Below are positions 1-5,068 of a stretch of 7,147 nucleotides of DNA, piece by piece. A model generated the notes under the pieces. That model was given only the letters and a program-made list of their open reading frames with translations. It had not been told where the DNA came from and searched no databases. The stretch comes from Anaerolineales bacterium UBA7227 (GTDB taxonomy: Bacteria > Chloroflexota > Anaerolineae > Anaerolineales > Villigracilaceae). The first letter of the stretch is position 1. Each line of letters starts with the position of its first letter. The position numbers and the translations under genes were made by a program. The stretch is taken from NCBI GenBank assembly GCA_002473085.1, contig DKTP01000055.1, forward strand, positions 1 to 7,147, written 5' to 3'.

Positions 1-830
1 GGCGTGGGCGTGACCATGCCGTCGGCGCGATAGATCAGATTAACCACTTCGCCGAACCCGCCCAGCAGTCCCATATCGCGCTGGTTATACGTAACCCGCA
101 GCGCCGCGCCGCTTCCAGCCAGCACTTCGATCTGGTCGGCGGCGTCAAAGGGATAAGCCGTGCCGGGGTTGACGCGCCCTTCGAAGGCCACTTTTCCATC
201 CACGGTTACGCGCAAAAACGTCCGCTCGAGGGCGATAATGTTCACCTGCACGTTCACGCCTTCAGGCGCGGTCGGCAGCGCGCCGGGCGGTTCCAGCGGC
301 TCGAGCGTGGCCGTCAGGTTTCCCAGGTCGAGCAGGATGGACGTCGGCGCGGGCGTACCGGGCGCGGCGCTCGACGTCGGTTCGATCAACGCGTCCAGCA
401 TGATGGGCGTGGCGGCGCGCGCCTGCTCTTTCTTCTGCGCCACAAAGCTCACGCCCCAGATCAAAAACGCCGCCAGAAAAAGCGCCAGGCCGATCCCCAG
501 CAAATCCACCGTGAGGAAACTTCGGAAAAGCGGAGGGCTGGCCGGCGCGGCGGGCGCGGGTTTTCCGCGCGCGCCGTACGGCAGCGGATGGCGTTCCCGA
601 TGGCGCGCCTGCAACACGTCCGCAAAACGCAGGAGCAACTCGTCCACGTCCAGGTCGAGGAACGCGGCGTAATTCGCCAGCATCCCGCGCGTCTGCACGG
701 CGGAGGGCAGCCCGCCAAAGTCGCCCTCCTCCAGCGCTCGCAGATAGTGGGCGCGCAAGTGGATGTGCCGCTCGATCTCCTCGTGACGCAGGTTCAACGT
801 CTCGCGGCGCTCGCGCAGCCGCGCGCCGAC
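1..830 (-). other. RodZ-like portion of the pheT reading frame: HTH, one membrane helix, DUF4115-like domain
   Basis: Residues about 841-909 match the RodZ / HTH_25 pattern: GARLRERRETLNL, then an EEIERHIHLRAHYLRALEEG block, then LPSAVQTRGMLANYAAFLDLD. In the family this pattern is LG-x-RLREARE ... I-R-x-x-YLRALEEGDF ... LP-x-x-V-x-x-RGFLRNYA. A Pro/Ala linker leads to one hydrophobic helix at about 949-971 (nt about 503-438; LLGIGLALFLAAFLIWGVSF), followed by KK. A Thr/Pro-rich stretch then leads to a beta-rich domain at about 1030-1110 (VNVQVNIIALERTFLRVTVDG ... GEVVNLIYR), which resembles DUF4115 at the RodZ C-terminus. RodZ proteins link cytoplasmic MreB to the wall machinery. N-in/C-out topology would keep the PheT part in the cytoplasm. 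The protein probably ends shortly past the window edge. I saw no Shine-Dalgarno-backed internal start that would make this a separate gene. Confidence 0.85.
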
Positions 831-3350
831 CTCGTGTTCGAGCCGCTTCACAATGCGGTTGCGGATCTGTGCCGCCTCCGCGTCGGTCATCGTTTTGTCG
901 GGCGACTGATACGTCAGACTATACGCCAGCGACTTTTTGCCCGCGCCGATCTTCTCGTCGCGGTAGACGTCGAACAGGCGGACGGCGGACACGCTTCGCC
1001 CTCCCGTCTGGCGGATGAGGCCTTCGACGCGCGCCGCGGCCACCGATTCGTCCACGATGACGGCGATGTCTTCGTAGACCGGCGGGAACTCCGCCACGGG
1101 GACGATTCCATACGCGGGACTCAACGCGCGCAACGCGGCGATGTCAAACTCCGCCACCAACACGGGACGCGCGCCGACTTCGTATTTTTCCTTCATCAAC
1201 GGGTGCAGCTCGCCGAAGCCGCCGACGACCTGTCCATTCACGATGATCTGCGCGGCTTTGCCTGGATGCAGGAACGCGACGGAGTCGGTCGGGGCGTAGG
1301 AAACGTCCTTGAAACCGAGTCCCGCCAAAAGGAGTTCGAGGCGGCCTTTCAGGTCGTAGAAGTCCAGCGCGGGGGAGTCCTTCACGTCCCACGCGGACGC
1401 GGTCCGCAGGCCGGTCATCACGATGGCGAGACGCGGCAACTCGCGCGGCAGGTCGTCTTTGACAGGCTCGAAGACCGGGCCGATCTCGAAGAGTTCGAGC
1501 GATTCGGCGCGGGCGTTTTTCTCCGCGACCTCGAGGACGGAGGCCAGCAGGCTGCGGCGCAGCACGTTACGTTCGGGCGTGATGGGATTGGCGACGCGCG
1601 CGTATTCGTCGTGCGCGGCGAGGCGGCCTTCGCGCTCGGGCGAGGTCATGCGATAGGTGACGACCTCCTGCAAGCCGAGACGGACGAGGAGGTCGCGGAC
1701 GCGCTCGTCCCACTCGAAGGAAGGGTTGCCGACTTGCGGCGGGAGCGGGTCGGCGAGACGCGTTTCGGGGATGCGTTCCATACCGTACAGGCGCGCGACT
1801 TCCTCCATCAAGTCGGCGACGCCGATCACGCCCTCGCCAATGTCGAGGCGATAGGGGGGAGTTGTAACGCGAATTATGGAGTCTGATTCTGTATTGCGTG
1901 TTGCGTGTTGCGTAATTTCACATTTGAATTCGAGGCGTTCGAGAAGCGCCGCGATTTCCTTCGCAGAAAGTTCGATGCCGAGGATGCGCTTGACATCGCG
2001 CGGCGAAATTTCCACGACGGTTGTTTTTGGCGGGAGGGGATAGTTATCCACGAGGCCCGCTTCGATCTTTCCGCCCGACCACTCGGCCATGAGATGCAAG
2101 CCGCGGCGGACGCCTGTCTCTGCGAGCGCGGGATGGACGCCGCGCGAGAATCGGAACGATGCTTCGGAGGGCAGGTTGTGTTCGCGCGCCGTGCGGCGGA
2201 TATTGATGAAGTTCCAGGCCGCGCCTTCGAGCAGGATGGTTTTGGTCTTGTCGGAGACTTCGCTCTCCGCGCCGCCCATCACGCCCGCGATGGAGAGCGG
2301 CCCCTCCGTGTCGCAGACGAGGACGTTCATCGGGGAAAGTTTCCGCTCCACGCCGTCGAGCGTGACGAGTTTTTCGCCGTCTCGCGCGGCGCGGGTGATG
2401 ATTTTGACTTGTTTTTTGTCGGCGCGTTCTTTCAGCACATCGTAATCGAACGCGTGCAACGGTTCGCCGAGTTCGAGCATGGCGTAGTTGGTCGCGTCCA
2501 CGACGTTGCTGATGGGACGCACGCCCGCCAGCCTGAGCCGTCTCTGCGCCCAGTAGGGACTCGGCTTGATCTCCACGCCGCGCGCCAGTCCCAGCACAAA
2601 GCGGGGATTCAACTGCGGATCGGTGATCTCGATGGTGGCGAAGTCGGGGGTCGGCTCAGCGCCTGGCTTCGATATTGCGTATTGCGTATTGCGTAACGGG
2701 CGGTACGTCATGGCGGCCAACTCTCGCGCGAGACCATAAACATTCGCGTTGCGCGCCATGTTCGGGTTGATCTTCACTTCGAGGACCGCGTCGCCCATGT
2801 AATCCACGAGCGGAGTCCCGACTGGCGCGTCGTCGTCGAGCAGGATGATGCCCTCGTGTTCCTCGCTGATGCCGAGTTCCTTCTCCGAGCAGACCATCGA
2901 GTACGACTCCACGCCGCGGATTTTGGCGCGCTTGAGGGTGGTCAGGACGAGTCCCTCGGCATGACCGTCGTAGATGGTCGCGCCTTCCTTCGCGTACGCG
3001 ACCTTGATCGGCTTGGGAAGTCTGCCCGTCCCTTTCAGGTGGAAGATGTTCGGCGCGCCGGTCAACACGACCTGTTCCTGCGTCCCGTCGAAGAGGTCGA
3101 GGAGCGTCAACCGGTCCGCGTTGGGATGCGGCTTCACTTCGCGTATCTCGGCCACGACGATCTTGTCGCGGTCCCAGCCGATGCCGGAGGTCTTGAATTC
3201 ATTCGTGGCGCTTTCCTTCGGCATGGGAAGTCCCGCGTAGCGGATCTCCTCCACTTCGAGTCCGCCAAAGGTGAATGTACGCGCGATGTCCTCTACTGAA
3301 AGGCTATCAATATCGACAAAGTCTTTAAGCCATGAAATAGGTAATTTCAT
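1..3350 (-). CDS. pheT: PheT-RodZ fusion: Phe-tRNA synthetase beta subunit continuing into a RodZ-like HTH membrane protein (3' end outside window)
   Basis: The beta subunit pairs with PheS to charge tRNA-Phe in the cytoplasm. It supplies tRNA binding, editing (B3/B4) and anticodon recognition. The start is ATG at 3350 (MKLPISWLKDFVDID, a typical PheT N-terminus), with AAAGGA five nt upstream. Domains in order: N-terminal B1; EMAP/OB tRNA-binding fold about 55-175 (VCSEKELGI near 154); B3/B4 about 240-425 (RPISNVVDATNYAMLELGEP, then PLHAFD); B5 about 445-520 (PPYRLDI, EEVARLYG); catalytic-like core to about 735; FDX-ACB anticodon-binding domain about 755-846 (VYEDIAVIVDE). Families usually stop near 785-810 residues at a GA-x-LR end. 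Here IVKRLEHEVGARLR runs straight on into RodZ-like sequence with no stop through codon 1,116 at the edge. Two heptamer repeat tracts fall in linker or loop positions (residues 219-226 and 480-487). The gene follows pheS by 167 bp, so it is probably co-transcribed from the T-box promoter. The PheT identity is secure; the fusion is read directly, but no independent assembly supports it. Confidence 0.95.
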   Translation of the reverse strand, partial: MKLPISWLKDFVDIDSLSVEDIARTFTFGGLEVEEIRYAGLPMPKESATNEFKTSGIGWDRDKIVVAEIREVKPHPNADRLTLLDLFDGTQEQVVLTGAPNIFHLKGTGRLPKPIKVAYAKEGATIYDGHAEGLVLTTLKRAKIRGVESYSMVCSEKELGISEEHEGIILLDDDAPVGTPLVDYMGDAVLEVKINPNMARNANVYGLARELAAMTYRPLRNTQYAISKPGAEPTPDFATIEITDPQLNPRFVLGLARGVEIKPSPYWAQRRLRLAGVRPISNVVDATNYAMLELGEPLHAFDYDVLKERADKKQVKIITRAARDGEKLVTLDGVERKLSPMNVLVCDTEGPLSIAGVMGGAESEVSDKTKTILLEGAAWNFINIRRTAREHNLPSEASFRFSRGVHPALAETGVRRGLHLMAEWSGGKIEAGLVDNYPLPPKTTVVEISPRDVKRILGIELSAKEIAALLERLEFKCEITQHATRNTESDSIIRVTTPPYRLDIGEGVIGVADLMEEVARLYGMERIPETRLADPLPPQVGNPSFEWDERVRDLLVRLGLQEVVTYRMTSPEREGRLAAHDEYARVANPITPERNVLRRSLLASVLEVAEKNARAESLELFEIGPVFEPVKDDLPRELPRLAIVMTGLRTASAWDVKDSPALDFYDLKGRLELLLAGLGFKDVSYAPTDSVAFLHPGKAAQIIVNGQVVGGFGELHPLMKEKYEVGARPVLVAEFDIAALRALSPAYGIVPVAEFPPVYEDIAVIVDESVAAARVEGLIRQTGGRSVSAVRLFDVYRDEKIGAGKKSLAYSLTYQSPDKTMTDAEAAQIRNRIVKRLEHEVGARLRERRETLNLRHEEIERHIHLRAHYLRALEEGDFGGLPSAVQTRGMLANYAAFLDLDVDELLLRFADVLQARHRERHPLPYGARGKPAPAAPASPPLFRSFLTVDLLGIGLALFLAAFLIWGVSFVAQKKEQARAATPIMLDALIEPTSSAAPGTPAPTSILLDLGNLTATLEPLEPPGALPTAPEGVNVQVNIIALERTFLRVTVDGKVAFEGRVNPGTAYPFDAADQIEVLAGSGAALRVTYNQRDMGLLGGFGEVVNLIYRADGMVTPT
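1892..1915 (-). repeat. In-frame heptamer tract in the pheT B5 domain
   Basis: The plus strand reads TATTGCG-TGTTGCG-TGTTGCG-TAA: three 7-nt units (1892-1912) plus three bases. On the coding strand it falls in ATT ACG CAA CAC GCA ACA CGC AAT, giving I-TQHATRNT at residues 479-487. This is the hairpin region of B5, where family members usually have a short variable turn. Three units equal 21 nt, so the frame is kept. The tract matches 2673-2696 at 22 of 24 positions in the same orientation, but is read in a different codon phase. Confidence 0.85.
2673..2696 (-). repeat. In-frame heptamer tract in the pheT OB-B3 linker
   Basis: The plus strand reads TATTGCG three times (2673-2693) followed by TAA. 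On the coding strand the codons are TTA CGC AAT ACG CAA TAC GCA ATA, giving LRNTQYAI at residues 219-226. The tract sits just after the RELAAMTYRP segment, in the variable linker between the tRNA-binding fold and B3/B4. It is the second copy of the 24-nt element at 1892-1915, with codon phase shifted by one base, so the similarity lies in the DNA and not in a protein motif. Confidence 0.85.
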
Positions 3351-3355
3351 TTTTA

Positions 3356-3361
3356 TCCTTT
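3356..3361 (-). promoter_or_regulatory. Ribosome binding site of pheT
   Basis: AAAGGA on the minus strand is separated by TAAAA from the ATG at 3350. It fixes the PheT start at MKLPISWL. Confidence 0.75.
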
Positions 3362-3366
3362 CTTAA

Positions 3367-3393
3367 ACACGAAGGTCACAAAGGCAACGAAGG
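3367..3393 (+). repeat. Period-9 tandem array, left half of an inverted pair
   Basis: Three 9-nt units in a row: ACACGAAGG, TCACAAAGG, CAACGAAGG. The array lies just upstream of the pheT ribosome binding site in the pheS-pheT gap. It faces the 3482-3508 array across 88 bp, in which I recognise no promoter, terminator or RNA gene. Confidence 0.8.
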
Positions 3394-3481
3394 TGGGTTG
3401 AGCGATGATATTGGCGTCTTGTTTTGGCTCAGATATTCTTCGTCGTGTCGAAAGAAAATCCATTTGTTGCGCCGTTCTTAA

Positions 3482-3508
3482 ACTTTGTGTACTTCGTGTC
3501 CTTTGTGT
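3482..3508 (-). repeat. Period-9 tandem array, right half of an inverted pair
   Basis: On the minus strand there are three 9-nt units: ACACAAAGG, ACACGAAGT, ACACAAAGT. They begin 9 nt past the pheS stop codon. They are of the same kind as 3367-3393 but in inverted orientation, so a pheS-pheT transcript could pair the two arrays around the intervening 88 nt. Confidence 0.8.
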
Positions 3509-3517
3509 TTAAAGTTT

Positions 3518-4573
3518 TTAGAACTGACCCAGGAAACGAATATCGTTACTCCAGAAGTAGCGAATATCGTCAATCTTGTAACGCAACATGAGTTGCCTTT
3601 CTGGACCCATGCCCCAGGCGAAACCAGAATAGCGCTTCGGGTCGTAGCCGCCGTTTTGCAGCACGACGGGATGCACCATGCCGCAGCCAAGAATCTCCAG
3701 CCAGCCCGAACGCTTGCAGACCGGGCATCCCTTCCCGCCGCAGACGAAACACTCCACGTCCATTTCGGCGGAAGGCTCGGTGAACGGAAAATGATCGGAG
3801 CGGAAACGCGTGCGGGCGTTCTGTCCGAACATGCGCCGCGCGAAATCGCTCAGCGTCCCTTTCAAGTCGGCGAAGGTGATGCCCTCGCCCACGGCGAGTC
3901 CCTCCACCTGGTTGAACTGCATCTCAGAGCGCGAGGTCACCTGCTCGTAACGGAAACACATCCCCGGCAGCGCGATGCGGATGGGCGGCGGGTTTTGCGG
4001 ATTCGTCGCCGCGAACTCGCGCATGGCGCGGATCTGTCCCGGCGAAGTGTGCGTCCGCAGCAGGATCGGATTATCGCCGCGTCCCTCGCTCTCCACGTAG
4101 AACGAGTCCTGCATATCGCGGGCGGGATGGTGCAGCGGGAAGTTCAGCAGTTGGAAATTCATCTCGTCCGTCTCGACCTCGCGCGAGGTGTAGACCTGGA
4201 ATCCCATTTCTTTCAGGATGTCCAGCACGCGGCGCAGTTGCTGTGTGGACGGATGCAGGCGCCCGACGTGGAACGTCCGCCCCGGCAATGTGACGTCGAG
4301 CGCGTCCTCCTCGAGCGACTTTGCCAGCGCCGCGGCCTTGATCTCCGTCTCGCGCGCCGCTAGCGCCGTCTCGAGCGCGACTTTGACCCGGTTCGCCGCC
4401 GCGCCGACTGCGGGCTTCTCCTCCTTCGAGAGTTTCCCCAACCCCGCGAAGACCTGCATCAGCCGCGAACTCCGTCCGAGGTGGGCGGTCTTCCACGCCT
4501 GCAACGCCGCCTCCGTCGAGACCGACGCGAGGGATTCCAGCGCGGACGATTCGATGTCGTTCAATTGATCCAT
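3518..4573 (-). CDS. pheS: Phenylalanine--tRNA ligase alpha subunit PheS
   Basis: This is the catalytic subunit of the (alpha-beta)2 phenylalanyl-tRNA synthetase. It activates phenylalanine with ATP and transfers it to tRNA-Phe. It is 351 residues, near the family length of about 330-350. Residues about 5-90 form the charged N-terminal coiled-coil arm that contacts tRNA. The class II core begins near 105 (GRLHPSTQQL), with HPARDMQDSF at 149-158 and RTHTSPGQIR at 173-182. Motif 2 is FRYE (207-210), followed by QFNQVEG. Motif 3 is GMGPERQLML (321-330). A four-cysteine insert (Cys275, 278, 283, 286; CFVCGGKGCPVC) precedes WLEILGCGMVHP and could bind a metal; that is inference. The start is ATG at 4573, with GGAGG four nt upstream. 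The gene directly follows the T-box leader and precedes pheT. Confidence 0.97.
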   Translation of the reverse strand: MDQLNDIESSALESLASVSTEAALQAWKTAHLGRSSRLMQVFAGLGKLSKEEKPAVGAAANRVKVALETALAARETEIKAAALAKSLEEDALDVTLPGRTFHVGRLHPSTQQLRRVLDILKEMGFQVYTSREVETDEMNFQLLNFPLHHPARDMQDSFYVESEGRGDNPILLRTHTSPGQIRAMREFAATNPQNPPPIRIALPGMCFRYEQVTSRSEMQFNQVEGLAVGEGITFADLKGTLSDFARRMFGQNARTRFRSDHFPFTEPSAEMDVECFVCGGKGCPVCKRSGWLEILGCGMVHPVVLQNGGYDPKRYSGFAWGMGPERQLMLRYKIDDIRYFWSNDIRFLGQF

Positions 4574-4577
4574 GTTG

Positions 4578-4582
4578 CCTCC
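4578..4582 (-). promoter_or_regulatory. Ribosome binding site of pheS
   Basis: GGAGG on the minus strand, four nt (CAAC) before the ATG at 4573. It supports this start over the out-of-frame ATG at 4634. Confidence 0.85.
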
Positions 4583-4583
4583 A

Positions 4584-4642
4584 GAGATTAGAGAACAGAG
4601 AGCGGAGAGCAGTCCAGGACTGTTCTCTTCTCATCTGTTCTC
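4584..4642. repeat. Imperfect palindrome built of GAGA-type heptamers, between T-box terminator and pheS
   Basis: The plus strand has four 7-nt units (GAGATTA, GAGAACA, GAGAGCG, GAGAGCA; 4584-4611). They are followed around a centre at 4616 (CAGTCC-A-GGACTG) by the same kind of units on the opposite strand (GAGAACA twice on the minus strand). The arms, about 4590-4615 and 4617-4642, are complementary apart from a few mismatches and one extra base. The palindrome lies in the read-through pheS leader, leaving the GGAGG site just outside the stem. Confidence 0.75.
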
Positions 4643-4650
4643 CCTTCGCT

Positions 4651-4686
4651 AAAATACAAATCTCCCGTCCAACAATGGGACGGGAG
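4651..4686 (-). terminator. Intrinsic terminator of the T-box leader
   Basis: On the minus strand a perfect 9-bp stem, CTCCCGTCC / GGACGGGAG (4686-4678 and 4670-4662), encloses the 7-nt loop CATTGTT. It is followed by the T-rich tail ATTTGTATTTT. The 5' arm overlaps the 3' strand of the antiterminator, so the two folds exclude each other. This is the off state when tRNA-Phe is charged. Confidence 0.9.
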
Positions 4687-4707
4687 ACGGTTCCCGTGGT
4701 ACCACCC
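4677..4707 (-). promoter_or_regulatory. T-box antiterminator helix
   Basis: On the minus strand: GGG (4707-4705), the seven-base bulge TGGTACC (4704-4698), ACGGGA (4697-4692), loop ACCGTC (4691-4686), TCCCGT (4685-4680), CCC (4679-4677). Two helices, GGG/CCC and ACGGGA/TCCCGT, flank the bulge, which is the canonical T-box antiterminator geometry. Binding of an uncharged acceptor end to UGGU in the bulge would stabilise it over the overlapping terminator. Confidence 0.92.
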
Positions 4708-4713
4708 AGATTT

Positions 4714-4785
4714 AGTCTCGTAGCCGGCTAGTTGAGTAGTCTGATAGTCGGGCTATAAGACTATTTGACCATGTGACCAAACGAC
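4714..4785. repeat. Period-8 palindromic array in the T-box Stem III position
   Basis: On the minus strand four 8-nt units begin with GTC (GTCGTTTG, GTCACATG, GTCAAATA, GTCTTATA). They are followed by five units ending in CT (GCCCGACT, ATCAGACT, ACTCAACT, AGCCGGCT, ACGAGACT), the inverted counterpart. The centre folds as TAGTCTTATAG - CCCGA - CTATCAGACTA, an 11-pair hairpin with one mismatch. It lies directly 5' of the antiterminator, where T-box leaders have Stem III. Confidence 0.78.
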
Positions 4786-4830
4786 TAATCGGCTTCCCCT
4801 GTAACGCTGGGATTGCGGCTCGGACTACAC

Positions 4831-4865
4831 AACGTGACACGTGGAGATTGAAACATGACACGTCT
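4831..4865 (+). repeat. Period-7 array between T-box Stem I and the period-8 array
   Basis: The plus-strand units are AACGTGA, CACGTGG, AGATTGA, AACATGA, CACGTCT. The clearest signal is a 12-nt direct repeat with one mismatch, AACGTGACACGT (4831-4842) and AACATGACACGT (4852-4863), offset by 21 nt. It begins a few bases beyond the 3' side of Stem I. Confidence 0.55.
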
Positions 4866-5006
4866 TCACCCGAACGGCTCGGGAGGGAACTTCGGCTGGT
4901 TTCGACCGGGCGCAGGTTTCAGCGTTTGCTCCTGCGCGTCTCTGTCGGTGTCCGCCAGTCTACTTTTCTCCGTCATTGCTTTTGATTGGCTCGCCTGTTG
5001 GGTTGA

Positions 5007-5034
5007 ATTATCTGCAAAAACAGCGGGATGTCAA
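5007..5034 (-). promoter_or_regulatory. Sigma-70 type promoter of the T-box-pheS-pheT unit
   Basis: On the minus strand TTGACA (5034-5029, a perfect -35 box) is separated by 16 nt from GATAAT (5012-5007, five of six matches to TATAAT). Transcription would begin near 5000, about 25 nt before Stem I. The promoter lies only 34 bp past the stop codon of the upstream lipoprotein gene. Confidence 0.85.
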
Positions 5035-5068
5035 GGAAGGATGAGACCTGGCTTTTGAAGAGATGAAT

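Larger units (their letters stand above)
4651..5000 (-). promoter_or_regulatory. tRNA-Phe-responsive T-box leader of pheS-pheT
   Basis: This leader RNA senses uncharged tRNA-Phe by two contacts. Stem I spans about 4974-4874, closed by ACGG/CCGT. It includes the AGTAG motif after GGAGAAA, a CAGAGA segment, a GCGCAGG/CCTGCGC upper helix, and CTGG/CCAG below it. Its 3' side reads GAAG-TTC-CCTCCCGAG, which puts the specifier codon UUC (Phe) at 4889-4887. The antiterminator (4707-4677) has the T-box sequence GGGTGGTACC. The bulge UGGU would pair with an ACCA acceptor end, consistent with the A discriminator base of tRNA-Phe. The terminator follows at 4686-4651. Between Stem I and the antiterminator lie two short-period repeat arrays. 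The gene order T-box, pheS, pheT agrees with the Phe specifier. Confidence 0.93.

Noticed and set aside
849..890. Separate rodZ gene starting at internal ATG 890 or GTG 851
   Set aside because: Neither has a Shine-Dalgarno sequence at a proper distance (a GGAGG at 879-875 is 23 nt from the GTG), and both lie inside the conserved PheT C-terminal domain. A second translation product cannot be excluded.
588..1886. 432-codon open frame on the plus strand
   Set aside because: It lies antisense to the well-supported PheT frame, is rich in Arg, Asp, Val and Gly as expected from reversed GC-rich codons, and matches no family I recognise.
1905..2696. 263-codon open frame on the plus strand
   Set aside because: It is antisense to the PheT B3/B4 and B5 region, whose conserved motifs read cleanly on the minus strand.
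1..3350. Broken pheT with a frameshift
   Set aside because: Codon-by-codon translation from 3350 to 1 keeps one frame with conserved motifs throughout, and both heptamer tracts are 21 nt.
3394..3481. Promoter or terminator between pheS and pheT
   Set aside because: I found no -35/-10 pair at a proper distance and no GC-rich hairpin with a T tract.
3367..3508. CRISPR array
   Set aside because: The units are 9 nt and adjacent with no unique spacers, and no cas genes are present.
3485..4363. 292-codon open frame on the plus strand
   Set aside because: It is antisense to pheS and is not a recognisable protein.
4071..4634. Minus-strand frame starting at ATG 4634, upstream of pheS
   Set aside because: It is out of frame with pheS, lacks a good ribosome binding site, and its start lies in the palindromic leader.
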